Under the pieces are notes generated by a model. The model was not told the origin of the DNA, ran no database searches, and was given only the letters and a program-made list of their open reading frames with translations. A stretch of DNA of 53,231 nucleotides from Syncephalis plumigaleata (taxonomy: Eukaryota; Zoopagomycota; Zoopagomycetes; Zoopagales; Piptocephalidaceae): contig JAIXMF010000054.1 in assembly GCA_025201365.1 (NCBI GenBank), positions 1 to 53,231 on the forward strand, in the 5' to 3' direction. The translations under genes were made by a program, and so were the position numbers. Shown here one piece after another: positions 1 to 11,179 of this stretch. How positions within the stretch are numbered: position 1 is the stretch's first letter; each line of letters starts with the position of its first letter.

Positions 1-1718
1 AAAACATCCTCACGATCCGCTAAACGACTCCAAAGTGCTCTTGCCTTGTCCATATCTTTGGCGAGACCGCCTCGACCATAAGCATAGAAATTTGCCTAGA
101 TGATCTATTGCCATATTGATTAGTGTCTCTTCCATAAACAGTGCAACAAATACTATCATCATGTGCGTGTATACTTACCATGGCTGGTGGAACATTACGC
201 TCTGATGCATTATCCAGTATTCCACGGCACGTCGTTCGTCTTTTTCCACGCCATCACCCATGAAATAGCAGTGTCCGGTGTTGTATAGGGCAGTAGGCAT
301 ACCTAATGGAATCGAGTAATGGTGAGTACACACATAGCGAATGATATATAACTACAGCAATTATCATCATCATCGCTTGCTTACCTTGTGATGCTGATTT
401 CTCGAACCAAGAGAATGCTTGTGTTTTCTCGGGTTTACCCGTTGGTCCTTGTCCTTGAGTAAGCATTACGCCCAGTATATATTGTGCTTCCGCATCCTTA
501 GCCATTGCCGCTTTTTCCAAGTATTCATACGCTTTGGTAAGGTCTTGCGCTACACCACCTCGAGACATAAGATACACCTTGCCTGTATACTCGCTAATCA
601 GTAATACTACTACTACTAGTAATAATAGTAGATGACGACTATCTCTACGTGCTTACCTATTTCCGTATAGCCTGTAGGATGACCTGCCGCACCTACATTT
701 TCCCATAAGGAAAGCGCGCGTTGCACGTCATTTCGTTCACGTAATAATATAAAGGCTAGGTTAAGTTGAGCCACTATCTGCTCTTTATCTTCCGCTAATT
801 GCGATAATAGTGTCTCGGCCTTGTCCAAATCACGCGTAATACCCGGAGGAGCTATAGTCTGGCATGGTAAGCAATCCAGTGAGCTTAATACAAAGTAGAT
901 GCAATATCACATACCCTTGTAGAGCAGTACGGCATAGTTGCAAGTGGATGTTTTATCGTTGGATTCACTTAGTATACGATATAATAATAAAGAGCAAACA
1001 CTACCATCTAGACATAGTTGTAATCATCAATACAATAAGCATTACAACTATATCTCGTTTAAAATACATGCACCTACCCTTGGAGTATCGCAATAGAATA
1101 CTGGCTAAAGTACGCAATGAGGCTACATCATTATTGGCCGCTACATCATCATTATCATCATTATCGTTATAATTGTTAGTCATCATCTAGCTTCTAGTAA
1201 ACCTCATCGGATATTGCTTACCTGCTAATACCGCGTTTTTAAGTGTCGTCCAATCGTCTCCCTTGACATCCTGCGTCATGCCTTGATGTTGCGCATCAAG
1301 TAATAGTGTAGTAACGCGATACGCCAGTTTACTATTGAGCTGCGACTTTTCCTTTTGACTAATGGCGCGTAGAACATCATCCGATGGCAAAATATCTAAT
1401 ATATATATATTCTTAATCCATGTCCACATACTAGTAGACGATATATATCGACAACTACTTACCATCCGCATCCACCTTGCTACTCTCTTCAGGTGTTGCT
1501 GCTTGCGAATTAACCGGCATATTACCAAATATACCGCCCATACCTTGTTCGTTCCTCATAAACAAGGTGGGTTGCGTGAAATATGCCTTATGCACAATTG
1601 ATACGCGACGCGACAATCTAGGTGTATTTATCACTGGAGTTGCATGTTTATAGGCCGAACCTATTGAACTCGAACCAAATAAGCGTTGTCTCGATTGTAC
1701 TATACGGAACCTAAACAT
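1..1718 (-). CDS. Sel1-like repeat protein, probably mitochondrial (3' end beyond window)
   Basis: Eight exons fit GT-AG splicing with consistent phase: 1463-1718, 1222-1395, 1074-1140, 915-967, 657-851, 385-582, 199-302 and 1-95, the last running off the window. The N-terminus (MFRFRIVQSRQRLFGSS) is basic, hydroxylated and free of acidic residues, like a mitochondrial presequence. The rest holds Sel1/TPR-like helical repeats, for example YLMSRGGVAQDLTKAYEYLE with AAMAKDAEAQYILG, then YNTGHCYFMGDGVEKDERRA, then YAYGRGGLAKDMDKARALW. Sel1 repeats form alpha-solenoid scaffolds that bind proteins; no catalytic residues are visible. The junction between 1074 and 967 uses a weaker donor (gtgcat) chosen because it keeps the repeat in frame. 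The gene diverges from bL19m. The family call is solid; mitochondrial location is inferred and the partner is unknown. Confidence 0.82.
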
Positions 1719-1845
1719 TGTAGCTGATTATCAAATAATAGTGGGTGCTATTTGGAAGTAAGTAAACGAGGAATCTCTCGAGTAAAATGAACATGACGTT
1801 TTCCTTTCTTTTTCTTTTCTTTTAACTTACTACATCACCGACATT
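1719..1845. promoter_or_regulatory. Short divergent promoter region
   Basis: These 127 bp separate the start codons of the Sel1-repeat gene (-) and the bL19m gene (+). The plus strand carries a pyrimidine tract at about 1799-1827, just upstream of the bL19m ATG, typical of fungal CT-rich leader or promoter DNA. Shared regulation is inferred from the geometry only; no factor site was identified. Confidence 0.45.
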
Positions 1846-2587
1846 ATGAATTCCCTAGTGGGTTCTCTTCGCCAACGTTGGATCCCGCTACTTAATACAC
1901 CACTCGTTGGAGTGGCGAACGTCGGTATGCGTATGGGTCTTGCTCGATTCACCACTAATAATGGTAAGGATCCAATACTATCTTAATAACAACCACAGCG
2001 AAGAATAGTATTATTTAGTAATCTTTATTATTCTAGGAGTATCGTATGCAGCAGCTGCTGCCACCACCACCACCACCACTGTCACAGATACTAATCCGAT
2101 TATTGTACCGGAAAAGCAATTCCCGTTGCCTAAAGGTCCAGTAACGAATCGTAACTTGATCGAGGTTGTTACCGCGGAACAACTTGAGCGACTTGATCCT
2201 ACCGGCGAGAAACGCGCGCTTATCTCGCGTCGTAGTCGTACCCACGTTAATGCCGGTGATGTAGTGATGGTAGAGTCGTATACCTCACGCACCAAGGGTA
2301 CTACCACTCGATTTATGGGTGTATGCATTGGCATTTACCGTAAGGGCGTGGATAGTGGTTTGCACGTACGCAACATTATCGAACGTATTGGCGTAGAGTT
2401 CCGTTTCCCGGTGTTCAGCCCGATGATCAAACGGATTGAAATTCTAAAACGCGGTGAAGGCTATCGACGCGCTAAACTATTCTACCTGCGAGAACAACCG
2501 GGCAAGGCATTCCAATTGGCCGGTCTTCGTAAACAGCAACAACAACAACAGAAGGCAGCATTAGCCGCTAAAGCCAAGAAAGCATAA
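1846..2587 (+). CDS. Mitochondrial large ribosomal subunit protein bL19m
   Basis: Two exons, 1846-1963 and 2037-2587, join in phase to give 222 residues. The C-terminal half matches ribosomal protein L19: a basic TRTHVNAGDVVMVESYTS strand, then VCIGIYRKGVDSGLHVRNII, then GVEFRFPVFSPMIKRIEILK and RRAKLFYLRE. Bacterial L19 is about 115 residues; the additional N-terminus (RQRWIPLLNTPLVG) looks like a mitochondrial import signal followed by an Ala/Thr-rich linker. A short poly-Gln and Lys/Ala tail ends the protein. It would sit at the subunit interface of the mitoribosome, as L19 does in bacteria. The ATG at 1846 is chosen because exon 1 supplies the presequence and splices in frame. The gene converges with the hydrolase gene, with 88 bp between stops. 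Confidence 0.95.
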
Positions 2588-2675
2588 ATGACGACGACGA
2601 CGATGATGATGCTTATATGTGTTTGTTTGTTTGTTTATCTATCTAATCATTAATAAAAGCGTAGCATTTATTTCT

Positions 2676-3716
2676 CTAACCAGGTGCAATGGCAAATTGA
2701 TGAAACTTTCGCGCGTATGCTGTATGCACACGCCAGGTAAAAATGTCATCGACGGCACATCCGTGAACACCGGGATAAGCACCTAGTCCTGCTACAGGAC
2801 CGATGGCACCTAATGCATCCAATTGTTGTGGATGCATAATACGAAACATATACGACAATACGGTGTCGCGTTTAGTGTAATAAATGAAGGTGCCTTGACG
2901 AGCTGGTCCGGCTGCGAGAATATCGGCCACATCTGATTCCGCGCAGGCAGGCGCGCACAAATGAAGCCAATCGGGTCGTGGATCCATACTCGTGTGCTTA
3001 GTATCATCATCATCCCGGGTAGTCGAATGGCCTCCTTCAACTCCTTGACTATTCAAGCTACGTAATGCCTCGAGTGTATGATGACAACCGAGTGAATGAG
3101 CCACCACACGTACACACTTGTACTGACGACGTAATGCTAGTAGGCGTTCTCGTAGTTGATGAGCACGTTCTCGTGCATGTTGATCCGCCACTCGATACTG
3201 ATAAGCGATGCGTGCAATGTGCAGGCCAGCATCGACACCAAGTGTGGTAAGCATGGCCGCTGGATTAATGGCACGTACACCACGACTGGCCAAATAGGCA
3301 GCGTAGAGACCGGATGCAATAGTGGCTGATGGACGTGGCCACAAAGAGGATAGTTTACCGGATGGCCAACTATATCTAATTGAATAGATTGATCGATTGA
3401 CTAAGCAAGCATGGTGGAATGCAACTACACACGTATCTTCCTCTTACCCGTAAACTGTACCTGACCAATGATGTTTCGGTGATAGCATCAATAGTCGATG
3501 CGACCACATCCAGTCGTCAAAGTGATCCGAGGTTTCTCCTTCGGCTAGAAATCCTTATCATCTCCATTATTATTACGAGTTACCTAGTAGGATGATCACT
3601 AGCAAAATACCTTTAATGTATAGTGTTGCTTGAGTTCCTTCATCATTAGGACGAGATAGAACACGCCATTGCGGTAAGGCTACTTGTGAATAGTGTCTAA
3701 GTGTAGTGACTAACAT
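2676..3716 (-). CDS. Alpha/beta hydrolase, lipase-like
   Basis: Three exons, 3611-3716, 3448-3553 and 2676-3375, join in phase to about 303 residues. After an opening strand (ATLYIKGFLAEGETSDHF) comes a Tyr-Ser-Trp-Pro-Ser-Gly segment, an Ala-rich helical region and the nucleophile elbow VRVVAHSLGCHHTLEAL, a GxSxG (GHSLG-like, here AHSLGC) motif followed by a helix. Candidate acid and histidine residues lie near the C-terminus (AYPGVHGCAVDD), but the triad cannot be assigned with certainty. The layout resembles lipase-like families such as DUF726/DUF900, a tentative placement. No signal peptide is obvious. An upstream in-frame Met at 3770 is possible; 3716 is preferred because the extension is Tyr/Ile-rich and unlike the fold. 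The substrate is unknown. Confidence 0.75.
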
Positions 3717-4078
3717 GGATATATAAACATTTATACTAATATACGAAATGAAATCAGAAAAGATATACACAGAATGCTTGAATGGCTACACATCTCACTT
3801 TCCCCTTTTCTCTCCCTCCTTAGATTAACACACTCTATTTATACTTGTGTTGTCATTCCATTTGTAATAATAAAGATATACAAACGAAACATCTTTTTAT
3901 TTAAAATTAACAAAAATCAGCCAAAGAAAAGAAGTAGAATAAGAAGAAACAAGCTGATGGACGATAGTTTAAAATAAAATACACATACACACACAACTCT
4001 GTAGATTTACTTGTTATGTGATACAGTAATAAAGTGACTACTGTATTTTACGTATAAATCCACCTATTATCCTATCAT
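3717..4078. other. Intergenic spacer
   Basis: This AT-rich DNA lies between the 5' end of the hydrolase gene and the 3' end of the F-box-like gene. It contains short open frames without family resemblance. Nothing else is recognisable. Confidence 0.5.
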
Positions 4079-6925
4079 TTAAGCGAGTGTTGGTGATAAC
4101 GAGGCGGGATATTGAAGAATAGACGGCGCTGATCGTGTATGATCAAGTAGCGCTCTTGATGATGAACGTTGATCATTGTCATGATTATTCAGCCATAATG
4201 ATTCTGTTAAACTTTGTGTCGTCTGATCATCATCATCATCATCATCGTGCTCAGCATCATGATCATGAGCATCATCGTCATTATTATTGCTGTTGTTGCT
4301 GTTGTTGCCGTTGCTATCAGTATGATTGTCATGATGATTGATACGGGAATGCAAACGAATATGCTTACTACTATCAGCAGACATACGTAATCGATTATGA
4401 CTGTTCTGTACCGTTTGACGTACCACATCAGCTAATGAGTAGAATAGACGATCAGTGGAGGATACCATACTTGATGTAATGGTAGTTGGTGCAGCTACTG
4501 TAGTAGTAGTAGTAGCATTGTTATTGTTATCTTCTTGATGATGATTACTTGATAATATACGCGGTATCGATGTAGTATCCCTTGCATTAGTATTGTTGGT
4601 ACTAATAGGTTGCTGATTACTATCCTCCTCATTATTACCACTACTACTATTACTACTATTGCTACTATTGCTACTAATGTTGGGTATAGTCGTTACAGTG
4701 CTTGCTGTATTTGCATTGTCAGTGAATAGACGATGCTTGAACCAATGTAATGATCGTTTCAATGACCCATTACTAGTACTGCTGTTATTACTATTGCTAG
4801 TACTGCCACTATTAACATCATTAGATGATAAAGTAAAAGTAGAAGCAGCAGTTGTAGTGGTAGTTGACGATACAGGTGGTGGTATTAAAGCAGCAATATC
4901 ACATAGGAAACCCTCTGGAACAATCCATCGCTCGCCATTACGTCGTGGTCTAGGGAAGGTAGGTGGTGGTCCGATATCCGGTCTATTACGATGTACCGAA
5001 TAGCGTAGTAGACCGTGTGCCTTATGTGCCGGTGTCCATTCGTCTTGTTGTCCCGACATGGCAGTGATGGTTCGTTCCTTTAAACTAGCGAACGATTGTG
5101 GATCTGACTTATGGAAGAACCAGTCGAGACTGCCTAGCCCGCGCTTCTTCATCGTATGCTGCAATTGAGTGATGCCTTTCTTTGTCGCGTGTCGTCGACG
5201 TGACCTCCAATGCGTGATGGATTTGGGAAGTGTACCGTTGCATTGTTTAGCAGATGAGTTTACAGGTACAATAACCGTGCCCTCACGTTTTACCGGTAGT
5301 TTAGTATGCCATCCAAAGGCAGGCCATTCATAGACTTCATCTTCCATCCGATCAATTGTTTCTTTTGATGCGCGACTAGATGATACAGATGAGGCATCAG
5401 CTCGATGACGCAATCCTTGTGCAGACGATGATGACGCTGTTCCTGTTCTTGTTCTCGTGGTGGGTAGTGTACCATGTTGCACGTTAATACCAGTAGTGGG
5501 ATAGCGTGGGCTAAAGAATCCAGCTCGACGTAGATTGCTCCTTGTCAGTAAGGATAGATTAGATCGCACACTCCTAAGCATGGGGGCCGATTCAGGTGGT
5601 GTGGTCGATGGTGTAGATGATGGTGCTGCGGTGGATGCTGTAGGTGCTAAAGCTGTTTGCGATGCATTGGCGGCATTGGCAGCAGCATTGGCAAGTATTC
5701 GAAGGCGCTGATGTCGTCGTCTAATCGAATAAGTGTCAGGAGCCACTGCTGGCGGTGGTAATCGCGTTACACGGCGTAGAAATGCCGATTGCGGATTGTT
5801 TGATGCTACAAATGGACCATTTGGATTGAACTTGTCCTGTGGTGCTACAAGTCTCCAATGGTGTTCTTGCCATGTTTGTGGAAGTGCCATCATTTCCGTC
5901 AATGCTGATTCTGCTTCTTGATTGGTTTCAGCATTTGTAGCATTACTACTAGTACTCGCACTACTACTACTACTACTACTAGTAGTAGTAGTAGCTGCAT
6001 TACTTTCACGTGTTGTTGTTGCTGGTGACGGTATAACTGTGGGTAGTAATAGGGTTTGCGAGGGATACTTTGGTGTTGGTAGCATTACTGACCATCCCTG
6101 ACACCACTCCTCTAGTCCATCACCACGACACTGAGGCAGCCCGTTCATTCTCGAGTAAGTATAGCGTAATCCGGTGGCTAGCATTGGCGTAAATAAAAGA
6201 TGTCCTGCTGTAGGATGGATTGCCCTAAGACAGAATGCAATATGATAGGCTCTCCCGTTTTCTTGACTAAATCGTAATAGTAGAATGGGTGGGCGTTTTG
6301 AGAAATGACGTATGAGTGCGTGTCGAGCACATTGACGTAAGCCGACCGATGTCAAGCGTGTAGTAAACGATGATGGTGATGATGGCGATTTACTAGTAGC
6401 TAATATATCTACTTTTGTATTGGTAGTAGTAGTAGCTGTTGTTGTTGTAGCTGTTGTTGTGTCCGGTGATTTCTCCTGCTGACGTGCTGATGTCATTCTA
6501 TCATTACCAATGGCAGTTGGACGTGAGCGTAATTTACGTATCCAATCCAATGGCTTAAATGATTGCGTAGATTTCGATTGCTGGTGTGTTGTAGTATGTG
6601 CCTTATTTTTATTTGATGATGCTGGTGCTGATGATGATGATGATGCTGATGTTGTTGTATTTGTAACTGGTAGTACTTCAGTGGCTAACCGAAATAGCGT
6701 AGGCAAATCTAACTGATCTAGAATCGCTCCAATAACCTCAGTAGGTAAACAAATGGCATCCTTTGATAGTAGTTGCTTATAGCAGTCTCGTCGTGCTTGT
6801 CCCATCAAATGGCATGGCAGCTTTGTTTTCTCACTGATACTATTATCATCATTGCCAACAACATGAGCATCGGCGTCAAATGTCGGTTTACAGGGATACA
6901 AAAATGGCGACTTGGTATCGTTCAT
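4079..6925 (-). CDS. F-box-like protein with long low-complexity regions
   Basis: A single uninterrupted frame of 948 residues. Near residues 57-85 there is an F-box-like helix pair (CLPTEVIGAILDQLDLPTLF), the element that docks substrate receptors onto Skp1 in SCF ubiquitin ligases. Ordered patches follow: a Cys/Arg/His-rich block (VGLRQCARHALIRHFSKRPP), a Trp-rich patch (GLEEWCQGWSVMLPTPK), another around WQEHHWRLVAPQDKFNPNGP, and a Trp/His-rich stretch near the middle. These are separated by Thr, Ser, Asn and Ala runs, and the C-terminus is a His/Asp/Asn-rich tract. No LRR, WD40 or Kelch repeats are visible, so no substrate class can be named. The run-rich segments correspond to trinucleotide repeats in the DNA, which may vary in length between strains. 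The F-box call rests on one helix-rich motif and is moderate. Confidence 0.7.
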   Translation of the reverse strand: MNDTKSPFLYPCKPTFDADAHVVGNDDNSISEKTKLPCHLMGQARRDCYKQLLSKDAICLPTEVIGAILDQLDLPTLFRLATEVLPVTNTTTSASSSSSAPASSNKNKAHTTTHQQSKSTQSFKPLDWIRKLRSRPTAIGNDRMTSARQQEKSPDTTTATTTTATTTTNTKVDILATSKSPSSPSSFTTRLTSVGLRQCARHALIRHFSKRPPILLLRFSQENGRAYHIAFCLRAIHPTAGHLLFTPMLATGLRYTYSRMNGLPQCRGDGLEEWCQGWSVMLPTPKYPSQTLLLPTVIPSPATTTRESNAATTTTSSSSSSSASTSSNATNAETNQEAESALTEMMALPQTWQEHHWRLVAPQDKFNPNGPFVASNNPQSAFLRRVTRLPPPAVAPDTYSIRRRHQRLRILANAAANAANASQTALAPTASTAAPSSTPSTTPPESAPMLRSVRSNLSLLTRSNLRRAGFFSPRYPTTGINVQHGTLPTTRTRTGTASSSSAQGLRHRADASSVSSSRASKETIDRMEDEVYEWPAFGWHTKLPVKREGTVIVPVNSSAKQCNGTLPKSITHWRSRRRHATKKGITQLQHTMKKRGLGSLDWFFHKSDPQSFASLKERTITAMSGQQDEWTPAHKAHGLLRYSVHRNRPDIGPPPTFPRPRRNGERWIVPEGFLCDIAALIPPPVSSTTTTTAASTFTLSSNDVNSGSTSNSNNSSTSNGSLKRSLHWFKHRLFTDNANTASTVTTIPNISSNSSNSSNSSSGNNEEDSNQQPISTNNTNARDTTSIPRILSSNHHQEDNNNNATTTTTVAAPTTITSSMVSSTDRLFYSLADVVRQTVQNSHNRLRMSADSSKHIRLHSRINHHDNHTDSNGNNSNNSNNNDDDAHDHDAEHDDDDDDDQTTQSLTESLWLNNHDNDQRSSSRALLDHTRSAPSILQYPASLSPTLA

Positions 6926-8466
6926 GTTGCTATAGATGATAGTAATAATAATAATAAAGTTGTAGCAAGCAAAAGTAAGTTACAATAGCCAAGATATAGT
7001 AAGAATCTAAGAGAAGAATCGTGTATATAATTGAGAAGACAAAAGGAATATATCAATTCAATAGCGCGATGATGATGATGATGATGATAACAATAGTAAT
7101 ATCTACTTGTCGTGTTTTATAGGCAGCAATGAATGGAAAATAGACACAAGAGTGACTATCTTCACTCTTTCTCTCTTAGTGATTATCGCTAACAGTGTAA
7201 GAAAAGGCAATACGAGTGACGTGCACGCCTATACACAGGATAAGAAAAGGATTTAGTATGGTAAAAATAGAAATACTAAAGAGCGGCTATCACTTTCGTG
7301 CTACACAATGACTACGTTTTAGTGACACGCGAACGACAGATAAATGACATAGGCGTGCAAACGTGGTAATACCTGCCAGTCAATCAGTCAATCAACCAAT
7401 CAGTCACTAAAGGCGTGTATAGACAAATGGAGTGATGATATGATGATAGCAGTCGTAGAAGTAGAAGTAGAAGCAGCAGTAGTAGCAGTAACAGTGGAAC
7501 AGTTATGGAAAGAAGTGATATACTCGTTTATCCTGATAGAGAATTCCCCTACCATAAATGAAGTCAAGTAGTGGAGTGGTGAGGTGCCTGAGTTCACCCT
7601 AATCACACATTGATGACACTGAAACAAATGAGATAATAATTAGTGAACACATCCACATCCACATCCACAACACAACACGTTGATCTATATTATTATTATT
7701 AATTAATATATGTATATAGTGATCTATCTCGTATAGTTACGTAGTCATATACACATATACACGTACACTCGTAGATGTATTACCCATTAAAGTAGACTAA
7801 AACTAATATCCCACATGTCTATTCTACTAATTCGACCGAACACTTACCACTATGTATTGATTTTCACGTCTTATACATACGTAATGATGGGCTGTGTAAA
7901 CACAAGGAAAGGGGCAAGATAATGGGAAGAAACAGATGCGAGCGAGCAGTAACTTGACCAGTTGTATTTGCTGGTGCTTAGCTATAAAAGAATAAGAAGA
8001 ACGATGCTAATGATGATCATTGTACTTATGTACGCGTTAACACCAGCACATCACAATGAAACGATGCATGTACATGTTGTTCCATTGGCAAATGTGACTT
8101 ATCAATGACGTAGATGCTGTCGACTTATGCGCATTATTGTTAATGGGTGGTACTATGATCACATACTAGGGTAATCCATTCTAATCCGTGTATGTGTATG
8201 TGTATGTGTGAATGAACACTACTAGTACACGATCCATGTTGTAATAACTAGTCTATTCTCTACTCCGTTCTATTTACGTATTACTATTGTTACCCATTGT
8301 TACCTATTACGATCATGGGGATACAATTAGTAATATCCTTGTAGATGATGTTATTCAGTCGTCATTATTATATCATTCTCTATTCGTCTATTTATCATGT
8401 AGGAAGATACATATTCAATAACATTTATTATAATTCAATAAAATATTGACCGATTCATTGTAGACA
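6926..8466. other. 1.5-kb gene-free interval
   Basis: The interval lies upstream of the F-box-like gene and downstream of the RsfS gene. It holds simple repeats, including a GAT run near 7068-7087 and triplet runs near 7455-7495, and several TATA-like AT tracts. Short frames (for example 7400-7627 minus) are low complexity and not credible. It probably includes the long promoter of the F-box-like gene. Confidence 0.5.
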
Positions 8467-9572
8467 TCAGTCTTGCGTAGTAGGTTGTGTTAAACGACGC
8501 TGCCACATTCCATCTAAATCGTATTCCGTTCGTAATTCCGGTAGAAATAGATGAATCGACTGATCACCCGTATCAACGACTAGCCAGTCACTTGGTGGAT
8601 CACGTCCCACAATACTCGGCATACTATCAAGATGATGTACATTACTGAATAGATCTTGTCTATCCATTGCTTGCCATGTTAATGAAGTATTGCTATTAGC
8701 ACTAGTAGATGCTATATGCTTATCGTCAACTATAGATTGATTGTATTGATGTACTCGTTTCTGTCGTTGTCTTATCTAATTGTTATTATTATTATTATAT
8801 GTCAGTTATGCTCATTCTACTAATTGATTATTTCACTCACTGCTCGTTTTAATCCCTCTGCCAAAGCTACGAGTCGACTACGTGTAGGCGCCTCTGCCAC
8901 CACAACCCAATCCATCCACTCGGCAATGGGTCGCACGTCAATGGCAACCACTCGATCTGCTCGTTCATTCTCTAACCATTGTCGCGTGTCCTCCACGGTC
9001 CATGGTGTGTTGGATGTATCCTCATGAATACTTGCTACTCCCTCCTCCTCCATGGTTGTAGCATTTATGGAACGACGCCAACGTGGCATCCAATCTGGAT
9101 TATTCATCATATCGGCATCCAATTGAGTTGACGTTTGTTCCGTCTCTTTCAAATACCAATCGGGATCATCATTTGCATCTAATTCTAATGATTCATCATT
9201 GCTGCTAGTAGTAGTAGTAGTATCTTGTACATTAGGATCTACTGTTACTGTCATTGCTGATACCAATTCTTCGGTTAATCGATTGGCTTCCTCTGCCGAT
9301 AGTGTTTCCTGCGATATTTCCTGCATGTCTTGCAAGTCCTCGATGGTCGCTCGCTTTACCACATCACTATTACTTGTGTCGAACTCTGACTTTTCATTAC
9401 TACTAGTTGAATAAGCACGATGCCAATTCTGTAACCAACGACTATTGTCATTCCTACTGTTAATTATACTCGTATGACGTAGAACTAGTGATTGAGACCT
9501 AGTAGATCCCAGCTGAATACAAGCAGCACTTCGAGTTGTCGTGATAACACGTAGTAATTGACGTGCTAACAT
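8467..9572 (-). CDS. Mitochondrial ribosome assembly/silencing factor, RsfS/MALSU1 family
   Basis: Two exons, 8841-9572 and 8467-8775, join in phase to 346 residues. The N-terminus (MLARQLLRVITTTRSAACIQ) is a typical mitochondrial presequence, and a long acidic, Thr-rich linker follows. The RsfS fold begins at about residue 205: RADRVVAIDVRPIAEWMDWV, then VVAEAPTRSRLVALAEGLKR. It is completed in exon 2 by DWLVVDTGDQSIHLFLPELR and EYDLDGMWQRRL, the family's DWvvvD-gd-vHvf-pe-R-YdLe-lW signature. RsfS proteins bind uL14 and control joining of ribosomal subunits. In many fungi this domain is the N-terminal part of Atp25; here the protein stops after it, so it resembles stand-alone MALSU1. The linker is long for the family. 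Confidence 0.88.
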
Positions 9573-10019
9573 TTTGTATTTATAACAATAAAATAAACGA
9601 GTAAAAAAAGAAAAATAAAGTATAACAAAATGATAGAAAGAGAGGAAAATCAACGCTTTCCAATGCATTATTTATTTACAGAACTTCTCCAACCGATTAG
9701 TGCAGTTTGTCATTAACGTTTACATCTTTGTTTAGCGGTAACATGAATCTATTATGACATATCCACTTGTGCTATGCTCTACAAAGCTGTTTAGTATCAT
9801 GAATAGATTTGTTTGGGGTTAAACTTTTGATTGATATTATTAACATGCATTCAATATTGCTATGAGCCATATATGATATAGAATTGACGATAGTAATTGA
9901 CCAATTATTATCATGTAACTCATATAACGATAGAATAACAATTATCAACTAAAGCAAGTCTAATATCGATATTCGTTTATTATCAATAGTCAGAATATGT
10001 TCTAATGAGTGACTAAACT
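9573..10019. other. Intergenic spacer with a dispersed 37-bp repeat
   Basis: This AT-rich spacer lies between the RsfS start and the 3' end of the next gene. Positions 9642-9678 are nearly identical to 24964-25001, differing by one extra A and one T/C change. Otherwise nothing is recognised. Confidence 0.55.
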
Positions 10020-11179
10020 TTAAGGCACATATGGTGGAAGGAGGCTGGTGCCGGAGATAGAGCCGCGTCGACTGCCAGGAGGAGAGTTGCGTCGACCCTC
10101 ATATGACGGAACTGGATCATTAGTAGAAATAGAGCCGCGTCGACTGCCAGAAGGAGAGGAAGAAGGGGCCATAGGATATCCCATATTCTGAATGATATTA
10201 TTTACTTGGGTATTAAGCGTATTAAGATCAATCTGATTATTTAACTTCAATTTGATGAGAGCAAAAAGTAACTCGCGAAGGGAGGTATAGATTTCCGTTT
10301 GATAGAGTGATGCCATCCGCCCAGTTTGAAGCAGGCCATAATGTCGTCGCATCCGAAAATTCCCATTGGCATCGAAGCACATGTCTATAGCAAGTGTTCA
10401 CGTTAGCTTGATGCAAACACAATCAATTGAGAATAGCTTACTATTTGGATGAATGATATATAGAAAACCTTTGAACTTTGCATACGCTAAAGCTATTCAC
10501 AAACGTTAGCATAGTGTAGAATACGTATAGTTACATTGCGAATTTACCTGAAGTGATTCGACTAATAGTCGTGTCAAAAGACTCCTCTTTCTTGAAAAAC
10601 TTATTGCTAAGGTTCGCTATATGCTGCTCGTAGGTGTACTTGCATACATTATAGATGACATAGCATTGCTTTTCAAATGGCGATAGTGTGGCCGTGACAC
10701 CGCCAAAGCATGTGCCTCCTAGATGAATTTGGGTATCCGCATCTTGAGGAGGTAGTGTGGCATGTTGCTACAATACTTCTTGTTAGCATCAAGTAGAATG
10801 ACTATAATTATTGAATTATTCACTTACTTCATAGAAGAGGCGGATGGTATCCCCCTCAGGTTTACTTAGATCCACACATATAAGAGTGGCAGGTTTATTC
10901 TCCCACGTTGCTTTTATATAGTCAACAGGACCTAGCTTATCAGGAATCTTGACGAGCTCTAGGCTTGACAGACCAAATGCACCCTTTAAACCCGTTAGTT
11001 GACCAAGATACATTTTCGGCACTTGTGGATCAACATTCAATTAGCATACTGATAATAAATGATGATAACATGCTGTACTTACCGCTGGGTTGACCCATCA
11101 TACCCACAGCTGATTCAATCGAGGCTAGAAGCAGTGCAGCAACTGCGGTAATACTGATAATATTCATATTGAAATGCAT
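10020..11179 (-). CDS. Putative secreted protein with a repeated Ser/Arg/Gly tail, family unknown
   Basis: Four exons (11083-11179, 10828-11021, 10548-10767, 10020-10384) join in phase to 291 residues. The N-terminus MHFNMNIISITAVAALLLAS with IESAVG reads as a cleavable signal peptide. The middle part contains Cys residues (GGTCFGGVTATLSPFEKQCY, then VCKYTYEQ) and a patterned strand/helix arrangement, but I do not recognise a family. The C-terminal 45 residues hold two copies of a PxGSRRGSIS module separated by short Pro/Ser/Tyr linkers. RRGS matches a basophilic (PKA-like) phosphosite, which is odd in a secreted protein. Exon 4 is read in the frame giving the repeats because phases agree across all three introns. 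It could be a surface or effector-like protein; function is unassigned. Confidence 0.68.

Noticed and set aside
10237-10422. Alternative frame for the last exon of the secreted-protein gene
   Set aside because: It breaks phase with the upstream exon and loses the duplicated SRRGSIS modules.
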